A program made the translations under genes and the position numbers. From Callipepla californica brunnescens (Eukaryota; Chordata; Aves; Galliformes; Odontophoridae), in the NCBI GenBank assembly GCA_023055505.1, contig JALIRH010000023.1, positions 5,896,423 to 5,960,422 of the forward strand: DNA of 64,000 bases. The letters run 5' to 3'. Below, one piece after another: positions 37,591-50,708 of the stretch (position 1 is the first letter of the stretch; each line of letters begins with the position of its first letter). A model generated the notes under the pieces. It did not search any database. It was given only the letters and a program-made list of their open reading frames with translations, and was not told the DNA's origin.

Positions 37591-37900
37591 CTTTTTGAAC
37601 CCATTTATATTTTTAAATAATTCCACAATATTATGTTGCAGATTAGTTCCATAAGTTAATTAAGAACTCTCAGGAAAAAAATATTCTACTGTCTCTCTAC
37701 CTACTGCCTGAGTTTTATGCTATGAAAAGTAATGAACATTTATTTTCTCTTTTCATTCTTGCTTTTTTTTTTTTTCTCACTTTTTATTTATAACTGAAGT
37801 TTATAAGAAAATAAATCTTCCAAGGATTTTTCATTGTCATATGTCTTCCAGAGTGAAGAGTCCTGACCTATTTAGTTTTCTGTCCTACGGAAGCCTGGCC
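37591..37900 (-). mobile_element. Ancient CR1/L3-type LINE 3' relic, minus strand
   Basis: The plus strand shows, in order, 'TTTTTGAACCCATTTATATT', 'TTAGTTCCATAAGTTAATTA', then 'TTCCAGAGTGAAGAGTCCTG', 'ACCTATTTAGTTTTCTGTCC' and 'TACGGAAG'. This is the order of blocks in the old amniote CR1-like 3' end ('GAACCCATTT', 'GAGTTCCACAGGTTAATTA', 'TCCAGACTGAAGAGTCC', 'TATTTAATCTCTCCTCATACGGAAG') seen in reptile and bird genomes. Divergence is heavy and a T-run interrupts it at about 37765-37778. It predates the younger CR1 copies here. Confidence 0.7.
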
Positions 37901-38120
37901 TCCTAGATAAATAACCACTGCCTGGTTTGAATGGACCACATCCTACATACATCTTACCAGATCCCTCCTTTCAGTAACTCACTAGCTTTTACTTCTCCCT
38001 GTCTTTCAGAAGTGGCAAAGCTACAGACTTGTGTCACTGTAATCCAAATTATAGTTTTTAACAACGATCAGAGCAGAGGTTCCAGATGTTAGAAAACAAG
38101 ACGCCAGTAGAAACTATACC

Positions 38121-38265
38121 TCAGAATGGCTGGGTTTGGAAGGGATCCCTTGAGATCATCTGTCCAAGCAAAGCTCAAGCGGGTTCACCTAGAACAGACT
38201 ACACAGGACTATAGCAATTCAAGGTTTGAATACCTCCATGGATGAAGGCTCTACATGTCTTATCT
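38121..38265 (-). mobile_element. CR1: CR1 LINE 3' end fragment, minus strand
   Basis: 'TCAGAATGGCTGGGTTTGGA' and 'AGGGATCCCTTGAGATCATC' are the reversed CR1 terminus of the 'GGGTTGGAAGGGACC' type. They are followed by 'CAAGCGGGTTCACCTAGAAC' and 'TTTGAATACCTCCATGGATG'. After about 38265 the match is lost. Confidence 0.85.
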
Positions 38266-38374
38266 TCATACTTATATCTTGACAGGCTCCTGATCAGTCC
38301 CTGAGCAGAGCTCAATACAATCTGTTTTCTAATATGAAGGGTAACACCTCTCCTTCATAACTCCTTCTCTTCCC

Positions 38375-38715
38375 GGACTGTCCTTCCTAAGGAGGATGTA
38401 AGGAGGTTGCAGCCCTGTCACTCTGCACAGAATTCTAACTCCTTCTTTGTTTCCCATGCAGTGTGCATTAGTTAGACGTTTCAGATAGGAACTCAAGAGA
38501 GCTCATTCCTCAGAACAGGCTGTTCTTCAGGCACTCCCTTCGTTACATGCCTGTGGTCAAAGGAGCTCCATTTCAGATTGGATGACTGCTGCTTTCCTTT
38601 TGTTCATTACCCTCGGCCATTTGGTTCCCTTCCCTACCCGTAATTTCCTTAGAGATTTCTGTGGAATCACTCCCTTCTCCCTCCCTTCTAGTGTAAAGCT
38701 CTCCCTGCCATGTAA
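38375..38715 (-). mobile_element. CR1: Probable CR1 ORF2-start/ORF1 relic, minus strand
   Basis: This stretch is less AT-rich than its surroundings. 'CCCTTCTAGTGTAAAGCTCT' near 38685 resembles 'TACCTGGTTTAAAGCTCTCT' at about 25738-25757 in the CR1 5'-half relic. 'TGTCCTTCCTAAGGAGGATG' resembles the reversed CR1 endonuclease start. Together with the 3' fragment at 38121-38265, in the same orientation, it could be one CR1 copy that lost its middle. No intact frame remains. The assignment is by eye and moderately uncertain. Confidence 0.45.
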
Positions 38716-41700
38716 ACTGTATTGCTAAGCATCACAGACTGTTCTGTTTGTACAAAAATACCAAGTCAGGTATTTCTGGTCTGGTACACAAAAAGCCTGC
38801 TATACAAAAAGCAATTAAAATAGACACGGTTGTGGCTATATTGTTTTCAGCTAGAGTTATACAAGAAAAGAAAAACATATCACTGCTTAGTGTGAATAAA
38901 TTAGATAAAAATATTTTACGTCTGTCTTTAGTCTAACATGCTTCAGTACCTTCATTTTTCAATACGCAATGTCTTAAGCAATACAGAACTGAATCAAATA
39001 CTTTTGGAAACTTGAAGATTTACAGCTTACCAACATTCCCACTCCCAGCACATAACTCCATGAATTACTTCACTTCTGACTCTGAAGGAATTTAAATGAG
39101 TCCTACCCTATTCTTTTTCATCTTTTTAAATATCTAATCAGGAAACAAAAGCAATGCAAAAATTACAAAAATGACCAAACACAGAATCTTGAGTCAACAA
39201 CTTTCCTTGTCTCTAAAGCTTCATCAACAATACCACTTAATCTCCTTAAAAGGATTCTCCATCCCACTAATCCTATTGAATACTTATTAGAGAAAGAACT
39301 GAAGCCTTTTACTAACCTATTATGATTATGAATCACAAAGCATTTACAACTATTTATCAGTATCAACAGTTTCTAAAATAAAGTTATTAATCACTTAACT
39401 GAAAACTCATGAAATAACTGGGTCTGTGATCAAATGCATTTTTCCCTCCATTTTAGAATGAATCCTCACATTTAAGAAGAGAGTGAGACTTCATCTTGTT
39501 TTATTAGCATTCATAAGAAGAAACAATGAAAATTTAAAATATTTTTCAAACAATTATATCTAATAAACTTGATTATATGCACAACAGCTATTATAACATA
39601 TTTTTCATACACTGTCCACATGGAAATTGCACTGTGACTTGTTGTATTCTCTTCCTGTACCAACTCACAAATTCACAGTGATGTTTTCAATGTTCTCAAT
39701 TCACTTACAGTCTGATCCAAAATAGAATTGTACACCAGTAATTCCTGTTGTAGACAATAAGACCTACTAGGAGAAAGGTGTTTTTTTTAATCTTTATTTT
39801 CTCCTTTCTATGGCTACTCTGTTTTGCTCTTCCTGGCAAACACCAAAAAAGAATGTCTACAATGGAGAGTTTAATTACTTAAAATATCTCTCTTTTTTTT
39901 TTCTTTTTTATTGATTACAGTTAGCAAAGCAGCTCTTTGTGCTAACCTTTCAGAATGTCAACTTAGTTTACGAATACAGTGATTTTTTTTTACTTCTCTT
40001 GCTGTGGATGATACATACTGTGTTCTACTTCTGTTATTAAAAGTATGTTTTAATCATAGATGAGAAATGTGTTTGGAATTAAGAATTGTTGAATTTCATG
40101 AGAAAAACTGTTCAATATGTATTGAGCAGTCTAAGCAGACCACAATATAGAATTCTGGATTTTTGTCAGTGTTCAAATCATGATGTCAACCCACCCTCAA
40201 GCAGATTCCGCATGGACCTTACATTTCTGTACAGCACAGTCCTGAAGCAAACATAGCGGCAGCATACAAAAACATTTCTGCTGATCACAATATACTTGCA
40301 CAAAATAAAAGTGCTTCCCTTGGCTAACACAAAGATTAACCAGAAAAACATCAAGTCTTTTATCCTTGCTCTTCTTTGGAAGGGAAACAAAACTCAGTGT
40401 ATGGTAGGGAAGTGATTTGGCTCAGCCACACTCAGGCTAAGGAGCAGGTCTGGCCTTGAGGAAGAAGTGTGACTACTTATACAAACACTGGGGGTAGCAG
40501 CAACCTCTCCTCAAACAGATCAGGCAGACACTGGCACTCTTCTCCTACTTCTGTATATAGTTTCATGTCATTCCCACCTCAGCAGGAAAGACTGAACTGT
40601 GCTTCATTGGGCATGCAAGTATGCCATTACATAATCAGTTTACCTAACCTAAGTAATGACAGTGCAAATTGGTGCGCATCAGTTTTCAGATGTTTCTTAT
40701 AGCTCACATACAGTAACTACTTGCAAGAAGCTTCAGGACATCACTCCCCTGATAAAATATGCACACAAGTTTTCTCTCAGGAGGTACAGAAAGGGAAAGC
40801 TAGCACACTTCTGATAACATCTTGAAACATTCCTACTGAAAAGACTGCTGCTGACATTGCTTATTTAAGACAACACCACATTACAGTCAAGGGGGAAAAA
40901 GGTGACTGCTTGAAGTTTATGGTTAAGTAACACACTTTTTCCCAGATACTTAAACAAGTTAGAGACCAAATTAAGGAAAAGTTATCTTCTGCCTACTGTA
41001 CAGTGTGTTCTGCCCAGACACCTGTCAAGAACACCATTATTCTGCCTTTGAGATTCATCAGCAGAAGCGGAATACAAGTCTTATATTCCCCATGGCATTT
41101 CCAATGACAAACAAACCTGCAGTACTTTGAATCACTCGCTCATCATATTATTCATTTTCTTAAGACTATGTGGAATTAAGGTTTAATTCCACAGCACTTC
41201 AAGGTTACACGAGGTCTTTTACTAATTTCATTTGTGCTTTAATGAGGGATTTCATTTTTATTATTCTTTTTTACATTTTTTCTTCTTTTGTGCAGAACGC
41301 TTTTGCAATAACTACACAGTTGATACATAAAGGAAAGTCTTCAGTTAAAGTCTTCAGAAAACAATAAAGAAAGATAAAGTCAAATCAAGAACAGACACTG
41401 AATTTACTGAAATTCGGAGAGTGAAATTCATCAAAAGAAAAACAGATAAAAAAGAACCACACTCAACAACACTTTCTGTAATTAAAATTATTGACACAGG
41501 CATTTAAAATAAACACAAGTGTACATGAGAAATGCTTTCTACTCATTTTTGGACTGGAAATTAAATGTCTGCATTCTTCTCCATAACACTGCCAAAGGCA
41601 AATCGGTTAATAACAAAACACTGTGACATGTTTTTAAGTAGCTTGTCATCATGTCTATTGTTACAATTTGTATAACATTATGCCTTTGTGTTTATTAAGC

Positions 41701-41995
41701 CCACATTTGATCATAAGGTACATATGTTATTCCTCTCTAAATATCTGCAAGTCAGGTAGGGAAAGTCAATAGCTCTGGTGACATTGAGCATTTCTATAAC
41801 AATGTAGAATTTCAGATTTGTGTTTTTCATTGTCTGCCTTTTACTCTGAAAACAGAATTGCTAGTATGTCCTTTCGTTTAAACTGGTGAAAACAAAGAAC
41901 ATCAAGGAGAATGCTAGCTGCATCACTACTGCTGCACATGCAGCAAATGTTTAGTTATCTTCCAAAGAATTTTATTTTGAAAGTCTCTTCAAATT

Positions 41996-42048
41996 AAAAC
42001 AAAAAACAAAACAAAACAAAAAACAGAAAGAAAGAAAAAAAAAAAAAC
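41996..42048. repeat. (AAAAC)n/(AAAG)n/poly(A) tract
   Basis: Several AAAAC units, then GAAAGAAAGA, then about 13 A residues. Simple sequence. Confidence 0.92.
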
Positions 42049-42378
42049 CCACCACCAAAAAACTGATATACATGAATTGGCACAATTGCTTTCCAAAGCC
42101 TGCAAGTGTTTGTGACTCCTGAGGGAATAAAAGCATTTCTAATTGTACTGTGTCTAGAAGCCTGGCTCAGATACATTTCAGATAATTTTCCTAAAAAAAT
42201 ATGACTGCATTGGGAAGGAAGAGAAATCCACTTCTTCCAGCTCATTTAGTTAATTTATGTAGCAGAGTACATAGGAATTACAATGCATACTATAGTCCAA
42301 GATTTCTCGGACTCCCAGACCAGGTCCATATGCCTGGACCTGAGTTGGTATAATCAAATGTAAATCAAATACTGGTGA

Positions 42379-42619
42379 GGAATACATCTGAAGGAACCAA
42401 ACTTCACCACAATGGAAAGTCTTGGAAGTAACTTTATCGATGTAACCAGAGAGTGTCAGATGTCAAAATTGATTACAGATAAATATGTTTTATTGTAACG
42501 CTAAAACTCTTCAAGCCTTGAAATCAACTATGGATGTTGTAGATGTCACCAAAAGTTATTCTAAAATCAGTGAATGGACAATGGATCAAATAGATGAATT
42601 ACAAGCAGCTGGCATTTAA
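42379..42619 (+). pseudogene. Two adjacent short open frames, possible decayed coding sequence
   Basis: A 39-codon frame without stops (42379-42498) contains 'TTMESLGSNFIDVTRECQM'. It is followed, with a 14-base overlap in another frame, by a 44-codon ATG frame (42485-42619) containing 'KTLQALKSTMDVVDVTKSY' and ending 'DQIDELQAAGI'. The residue mix of both (acidic, Thr/Val-rich, few Phe/Ile runs) looks more protein-like than neighbouring chance frames. The frame switch would fit a small indel in an old retrocopy or exon. I recognise no family. Chance is a serious alternative. Confidence 0.2.
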
Positions 42620-45600
42620 ATATGTGATTCAAAAGCTAAATGTTTGTTTTGACTGCAGCAAGGTGATTTCAAGATATTGTGTTTAGATTTTACACAACAT
42701 CCTTAGAGAGCCAAAATGTATAAGCAGAGACAAAAGTATCATTCATTCCAGAAAATGTATTCACTTTCAAATGCCTTTAACAGAGAAACCGCAGGCACAG
42801 CATGCACCATATGTGATCTAGATACAGGTTAACCTGTACTCTCCAGTCCCTACAAAAAAAAAAAAAAGAGTGCAACCACTCCCAGGAATGAGTAGCTCAA
42901 GCCTTAACTTGCACATCAGCAACAAATTCACATAAGCAGAGTTTTGGCTTTTGGCAGGAGAATGATCTCAAGCCATTGCTTCCCACAGTCCACACAGTGT
43001 ATGTATGTTCACGTGATAAAGCATAATGAATCCTGTGCCATTTCTAAAGACATATTCATTGCAACGTGGTAGTTTCCAGATATTCCATATACCTATTTAA
43101 ATCAATATGCAGGTGGTTTGGCTATAAATGAGGCTCTGAGGAAGGGTAAAAAATCCTAATAGTATTCCTGCATATGTCTTCAATAAAATCATGTTTGCTG
43201 TAAATGACACTGATAATATTTTCCTACCACTACATTTATAAAGAAACATTCATAAATGGATTTGTTTGCTATTTTGGTCACATCTTCATTTTGTTCCTGT
43301 CAAGAAGTGAAATATTACATGTATTTATTAGCTGTCAACCTTGGTGCTGCCTTATACCTGAAAATGTACTTTATATATTCAACATTAAACGAATCACACA
43401 TAGTCAGCACTGCACTTACAGTTTTTAAATCTCATGCTATATATGTTTGGGAAATTTTGAAATCTATGAAAATGGTCCTTTTTTTTTTTTTTTCACATCA
43501 TTTACAGTTGAAATATCTTTCTAATAAGTCACTTCAAATTGCTTTACAAAGAACTCAAGTACAGAACATCCTAATAAGCCATTAAAATTGCCTTACTGGA
43601 AACAGTTAACAGCTGGTGGAGCTGCACTCCATAAACACCTCCATATTTTGTCAAACAGGAATTATCCAAATCTGTATATTAAGAACAACCTTCTTTTCAG
43701 AGTTTTTTCACTTACATAGTGCTTCTGAATGCATCTTCTCCTATATGAGATGAGCAATGTAGAAACCATGTTCTCTAGTAGAGGAAAAGGAAAAAAAATC
43801 ACCATAACACAAAAAAAAATAACACTGCCCTTCTTTTGCAAACTGCAACGTGTGTCTAACACTTAACTACAAACTTCTTTTTAAGAATCCAGTACAGATG
43901 TCAAATATCACCTGTTACTTTAACATGGTTAGTTTCATGGATAAAAAGACAACAGTAGGAAATCATTCACACATTCATAAAGTTGTAAAGAACCGAAAAT
44001 CCTGGAATTTCTGCTAACCTGAAAATTCTGCTAGCATCCACTTCATCAGATGGAATATATTTGTTTGTTTGTATGTTTTTATGACACTTAAGGCTTAAAA
44101 TAACAGTAAAATTGTTAATTTCATTCTATAATTTCCCATATTCACAACCTTTACCATATCATTAAATCCTACCCACTGTTACTGATTTAACATGCAAACA
44201 CTAGTCTGCTCTTTGTGTGTTGTCAAATAAATCCTTCCACCTTCAGTCACCACTGTTTTCTGTTCTTAGTACCATTTTCTCTAAGCCATCAAAAGAGCTG
44301 CCTTATCATAATTAAGCTCTATGACATCATAAGGCTTATCTTATATTTCATGTGGGCAAAAGTGCCATGAATACTGCTTCTCCAGCTGATCTATGAAGTT
44401 TCATCACTATATTCTGTCACAGTGTCTACGCACTGCATTTGGAGATACATCTTTTTTTTTTTCTCTTTTCCTTATATTTTAATATTCCTGGGACCAAGAC
44501 TAATATTTCTTTGTCATGTCAACATATTAGCTCAGTGTTATATCTGCCTGGCTATACACTTGTTAATAGGTCTGCAACACAACTTGCTTCCCAGTGAAAT
44601 TGTGAATGTGTAAAGAATTTACCTAACTTAATAGCTTAAGTGGAATTATGAGGCACATAAACCACAGAGTTCTGTAGCTTTCTATTAATAAATGGCTACA
44701 ACTCCAGAATCAAACACACTGATAAACACGCTAATGTTCTGGGGTGAACCCTTCAGATACATTCAGTGATTATTGAGAGCCACCTGGAATATTCAAGAAA
44801 CAAGATTTCCTAAAACGCTCAATACATTACACTCTAATGTTTCTTAGGTGGGGACACTGTTGTATTTTAGCACTTTAAAACATTTTGATGTGAAGCTCTA
44901 TCGACAAAATATTGACTGCTACATAAAATGACTGGTTTAATGTACTTTGCAGAACAACTAAAGAAACCATATGTGAACATGTAGTAGATTAGTTTATCTG
45001 GTCTAAACAGTGAAAAAATATATATGTATTTAACAACTAGCTCTAATGACTCATCAGTTTACACTATATGATTCCCATTATATTTAAGAACCTGATAAAC
45101 CTTTGGTAGAGCTTCATTGATTTTTTTAAGCATTTTTAAGCATTTTTCCTGACATAGAATGTACAGTACTTTGCTAAACCACAAGTAGTATTTCATAATC
45201 AAATGTATGACATGGTTTCCTTGGTAATCAAGCTCCTAGCTTAAAGCTAAGCACCCTGGATAAGATAGAAGCTGGTAAGACCTCCACGGACAAGGACACT
45301 GAGAAATAAGAGGATGAGCCTTATCTGTCCTATTTTTTTCTTTCTTTTTTTTTCTGTCACTCTTTTAATCTTTCCATTATGGATATTTTCATGAATGAGC
45401 ATGCAACCGAGAAATAGCATTTTGGAAAATTTGAGAAGTAATTTGAAAGCTTTCATCTTTGCAGCACAATAAGTTAATGTTATTCAGTTAATCCCTGAAT
45501 ATATTTGATGGGATCAGAAGCTCAGTGTAGATACAGTAAATATACTGTAAAGATACTGCAATGGCTAAAAAAGAATTATCAATAACCATGGGAGTTAGTT

Positions 45601-47639
45601 TGTTAGGATTAGTTGTTATTTAAGAGAAGACTCATCATCAGTAGAAGAAGGTAGCTGACCTTCTGCACATCAAACTGAGCTAGGACAGACTGTATGCTTC
45701 TGTAGATGTTCCATACTATTCCCGATACAGCTATTTATTCATACAGTGGTTTTTTGAAGATATCTTCTCATATTGCTTCCTCTGAGTGTTTTATCAGAAA
45801 TCAGAATCTTGTTATTTGTTCAGCTTACAATGTTCCTGCAGTAATAGGGATTAATATCTTGAATCCAGATTTCTCCTTACAACTATTCAACCTTATTTAC
45901 ACTAAGATTTTACTGGTTTTACTTCTTAATTTTCATTATTTTCTGAGCATTCATTCCTGACATTAATACAATCCATTATGTATGTTGTCCACTATTTACG
46001 ACAACAGATCTACACCAGTTTAGGTCAAAACCTGCACTGCTTCCACACACTTCACATTTATGTGGTTTATTGTAATGCCTCTGAATACAAGGGGCACAAA
46101 AAAGAAAAAAAAAGATTAAAAAGCATGTAATCTACAAACTTGTCAGCTTTCTTTCCTTATGGCACTCCAGGCACAAGGTCTTCAGTAACAGAACTATTTC
46201 ATATCCCTTCTTTGACAGTATGCTTTCAGGGTGCCATTACAAGAATGTAATTTACAGGACTACTTGCAATCTACTAGTAGAAATAAAGCTTTCTGCTTTT
46301 TTTCACAAAGATAAAAAAGAATGTGGGATAAGGCTCAGTAGCTCATTTGGCTCCTGGACGCTGTATCACACCATTTTCCAACAGGAATGGAATACATCAG
46401 AAACAAAATCATGTCTGAGTCTTTGACAGCTTTCATCAACTGACCAGAGAATGACCTGACATAGATTGATGCAGTATGCTGTTTACAGTATGTTGAGGTT
46501 CAGTTGTGTCACACCACTCAAGGGCAACAACATTCAGTTAACATATGGACATGCAGTGCTCCACTAATCTGGACTACTGGCACATTTGCTGCAGCCGTAT
46601 GCCACTGGGAAAGGCTCTCGTCACAGAGAGAATCTGCAACATAATGCAGCAGCAGTACCTGTCAGCACTTCAGTACAGATAAGCATCCTGCTGCTCAACC
46701 AGGTACCGATAGAAAAAGTTGATGATGCAGCTACAAGACCAGAGCAATTTTATCATCAGTGACATCAGAAGGACTGATGTCCACAAAACAGCTTCAGCAT
46801 TGTAGAAGGGTAAAAGCAGAAGTTCTCTTATTAACTTCCACCTAGGTTTTCTATTAGAGAATAGAATATTACTGCACAGAGGAGGCTTGGATACCCATCT
46901 GTATGTTCTTAGCTAGTCTGCATACCAAAAGAAAATGAAGTCTGGAGAGTTAAGTTATAGATACCTCCATTTTTCATGCCGATACAGAGGTCCATATATT
47001 CTGCATAGATGTCGAAGTTCAAAATAGGTAACATGTTGATAGGTGCTACTCACAAGTAGGTAATATTTTTTTAACTTTTGCAGTAATCGTAGAGACTTGT
47101 AAACCTCCTTGCTGAGGGGGGCTGAAAGACTGGAAAAAGCCACTGACAGTGGGTGGTTTGGTAACCAACAGCTTTGATATTTCCAGTACATTCATGGATG
47201 CACTGTCTGCACTGCTTGAGAAATCATCAGATATTGCTGAGAGGCAGACCAGAAAATTCTTGGGGAACTAGCATGACCAGGTTGCACTTGGCCAGCTGCA
47301 CACACAAGAACAAGCAGAACAAGGACACAAAGATCCACTTTAGTATGGTATGTTTCTTACCTTAAAATTCTGAGTTATCTTCCACACTAAATATTGAAAT
47401 TGATTCCAGAAGCACAGCTTTTAATGCTTATAAATATATAGGTATGTTCAGTTTCCATTATAAAACTGTTGTAGGATCTGGTCAAAAAGAAGACTCTTGC
47501 ATCTGTACAGCTACCCAGACGCACAAAAAGAAGCAGCTCATTAATACCAGTGTACACATTTACACCTGCAGTCCTTGTTTGCCCAACAGATCCACATCAT
47601 GACACTTGGTGAGGTCTCTTTCAGGAAAAAAAAAGCAGT

Positions 47640-47830
47640 GCTCATGCAAGTCACACAAGTTCTTTAAGTGGTCAGCACTGAGTGTCAGCAGAAGGTGCTA
47701 GCAGCACAGAGGGCTCCTGGGCTCTGCTGTGCTGAGGTTGGGGCTGTCACATTCCAGACACAGCCAGCTCCAAGGCTCCACCACAGGACACAGCCAGGCC
47801 CAACAATGAAGATGGCAGGGAAATGGACTT
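47640..47830. other. GC-richer unassigned segment
   Basis: The stretch around 'GAGGGCTCCTGGGCTCTGCT' and 'AAGGCTCCACCACAGGACAC' is clearly richer in G and C than its surroundings and has the feel of an avian LTR or other old repeat. I cannot name a family and found no terminal repeats. Confidence 0.3.
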
Positions 47831-50378
47831 AAGAAGGAATAAATGCATTGCAGGTCAAAGAGAAGATTGAGAACAAATAATCTCGCACCTCTTGTGGCAA
47901 TGAGCAGTGGTATCCAGAGTACAGGAGTCAAGTTCAGACTGGGAAAAAAGGAGGAAGTGTGTTAACACTTCTTTGGTCCCTGTTGCTTGAATTTATTTGA
48001 ACTGTCAATAACTTAAATTAATTTGACCTAAGTGGAGTCTATTTTGCCGGTGACAGTAATATTAAGTGTTCTCTCATTCCACATCAGGACCCATGATCCT
48101 TCTCAGCCCAGTTTCTTCTCCAGTCCCCGACTATGCCCAGGCAGGCCTCACCAGACCTACTGTCAAGAGGCTGGAGTACAGAACAGAGTCCTCCTCATCT
48201 GTCTGGGACTCAGGATCTGAGCAAAGGTGTAGCACAAACTGAGACTCATCTGAAAGATTCACTCTCTACAGCTCACATTTTAGGCTAACCTTAAGAGAGA
48301 AGCATCTTCTTTTCTCATTGCTGGTAATCCTGATAATTGCTAGGTATATCTTTTGTTATAGATTGTGACAACATTAGCACCTAGCCTCTTTTTGTTCAGT
48401 TACACTGTATGTCTATATAATGGCTTTGCCTTTTCTTCTTTATGTGTCTTTCTTCTCTAAATTCATTAGCAGTGCGCTAGAGTAGACTCACTTTATTAGA
48501 ATACACATTGAAAAGACTTTTCTGCCAGGCACGCTCTTGCATTTTACCTTATGCATACTATTAAAATTCAAGGTTATAATAATGAGAACATGTTGACAAT
48601 GTTAAGGGAAGAAGGGAGCAATCCAACACTGGTGGAGAAGTACTGAGAGATCACTTCATTCTAATATTCAAAGTGAACATACTGTAGAGAAAATTCTCTG
48701 ACTAACCCAAGAGAAGCGTTATTTGAATTAATTTCTTGCTGAAATGGTTTCCCTCTACTAACAGTAGCTGGTAGCTTTTACATGCTTTTCAAAATACCAC
48801 CACAGCTAAAGCAGTGTATTAGCTTGTCAGAAATTATTTACATCTCTCTCACTACAAGCACACGATAACTCAGATTTGTTACAGAAAGGGAACAGGAGCA
48901 GGATATGATAAAATGGCCAGGATTCGACAAGAACGAATTCTTTTTTTGCACTGCAGGTTAATGTAAGGAAGCAGCTAATTATTCTCCCCTTTTTTTCTTT
49001 TGTTTAATTCTCAGTGATCATCACTGAAGTTGGATAGTACCAGATAGTATCTGAGATGTTCAGAGGGAACAGTCTGGTGAATATGCAAGAGAATGCCATC
49101 TCTTCCCTATGATATATGCAATGGATGTTGAAGAGCCTGAAGGTGGGGAAAATCTCACTTGTGACAGGTAACAAAATGACTGCAGTAAAAAAGCAGACAT
49201 GTCAAGCCAAGGTGACAACATGCACACACCAAACAAAAAGATATCCATTTTCATGATGGCAAGTTGCAAGTAACAGAAATTCAGCACATCTGGTGTTTTA
49301 CCCTAGGGCAACCCTCCCACAGCACTGTCAATAAACAAAAGGCAACAGGAAATCTAAATACATAGGTGCATCACAGCAGGCACTTCCAAGACAATCAAAC
49401 CAGACAACTATCTGAAAGACTGTGTTAACTTGCTGCTTTAACAAGAATAATTTCGAAAATCATGAGCCCTACTTCATTCAGTACAATTGTTTTTAGGAGT
49501 AAACACAATTTTGTATGAAGTTGGTAACAATATGTACAAAAAATCCAATTGACTTACAACATTCATTTGATATAAATAACATAGCATATGCTTTTGTATT
49601 CTTGTCTTCTTTGGATAAGTAAAAGATAAGCTAACAAAACAAGGAGGAAACAAATAATTCTGAAGATGATACAGAAATTCATTTCTGTGCATGGAATGAG
49701 TTCATTATGTTTCTGGGCATGCTTTCAAGTATACAAAAGTAATTGATGATATCAGCTAAAGCAATACTTCTTACTGCAGTGCACATAAGAACACTAAGAG
49801 AAACAGGAATATAGCTGACAGATAAGCCATAAGAGGTATGGAGAATCAAAGTAGGACAGGATTTCAATACTGACTGCTTGCTCTTCTCATATAATGGAAG
49901 GTAAATCATCTCCATTTGCATCAGAGAATATTCTACACACAATCACAGACAATGGGATTGCTCCAATTCAGGATATCTTATCAGTTCAACATAATGATAT
50001 CACCATATCTAAACTATACTTAAATTTCTTCCTATTATTAGAAAGAAAAAAAAAAAAAAGGAAAAAAAGAAAAAAAGGTCACTAGTCAATTATTCTAGTG
50101 AAGTCTTCAGTCCAATAGCAATGAAGAGCACAGTACTAACTCTTTCCTGGGAATCTTTGGAGTATTTCAATACTGCGATCATATATCCCCCAGTCTATAT
50201 ATCACTAAGCTACACATCACTGTTCTCTTCAAGTTTTCCTATCATGACAGGCTTCTAGACCTCTTGAGGGAAGATGAATTCTGAAAATTTGTCACAGTAG
50301 TTTTGAATTTCACCCCATTTTCCTGCTTGGAAGAGGAGAACTATTCCATCCTCAATCATCCTGTCTGCAGCCTCTACT

Positions 50379-50708
50379 ACTCCTTCCAGTACCAGAAGGG
50401 GGCGTACAGGAAAGCCGGGGAGGGACTTTTTAGATAGACATACAGTGGTTTTAAACCGGAAGAGGGTAAATTTGGACCCGACATTAAAAAGAAATTATTT
50501 ACTGTGAGGGTGGTGAGATTCTGGAACTTGCTGCCCAGTGAGGTGTGGATGCCCCCTCCCTGGGGAAGAATGGATGGATGCCAAGCTGGATGGGCTTCAA
50601 GCAATCTAGTCTAGAGGGATGCATCCCTGCCTACAGAAGTGGTTTGGAACTAGATGATCTTAAATGTCCCCTCCAATCCAAAACATTCTATGATTCTATA
50701 ATTCTAAA
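50379..50708 (+). mobile_element. CR1: CR1 LINE 3' end, about 330 bases
   Basis: The segment starts with 'TTCCAGTACCAGAAGGGGGC' and 'GAAAGCCGGGGAGGGACTTT'. It continues through 'GTGAGGGTGGTGAGATTCTG' and 'CTTGCTGCCCAGTGAGGTGT', then 'CCCCTCCCTGGGGAAGAATG', and ends in 'CATTCTATGATTCTATAATT'. The terminal octamers are nearly intact, so this is a relatively young copy. The minus-strand open frame at 50377-50604 is a by-product. Confidence 0.95.

Larger units (their letters stand above)
38716..50378. other. Long AT-rich stretch without recognised genes or transposons
   Basis: Over 11 kb without a clear CR1 or LTR relic, which is notable against the rest of the window. Open frames (at most 109 codons) lack motifs. 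Exceptions listed separately are the A-rich tract at 41996-42048, the adjacent short frames at 42379-42619, and a less AT-rich part at about 46440-47960 that I cannot assign. Confidence 0.6.

Noticed and set aside
39721..39778. Minus-strand segment between TTTCTCCTAG and GTAAGTG, another possible exon
   Set aside because: Two frames are open only because the segment is short, there is no protein-like content, and the surrounding sequence gives no support. Such pairs are frequent by chance.
47365..47390. Minus-strand TTTAAG/GTAAGA donor near 47360
   Set aside because: The matching acceptor has no pyrimidine tract and the exon would be about 26 bases with no informative frame.
49140..49240. 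CTCACTTGTGACAGGTAACA resembling a CR1 block
   Set aside because: Only a single short block matches and neither the preceding nor following CR1 blocks are present.
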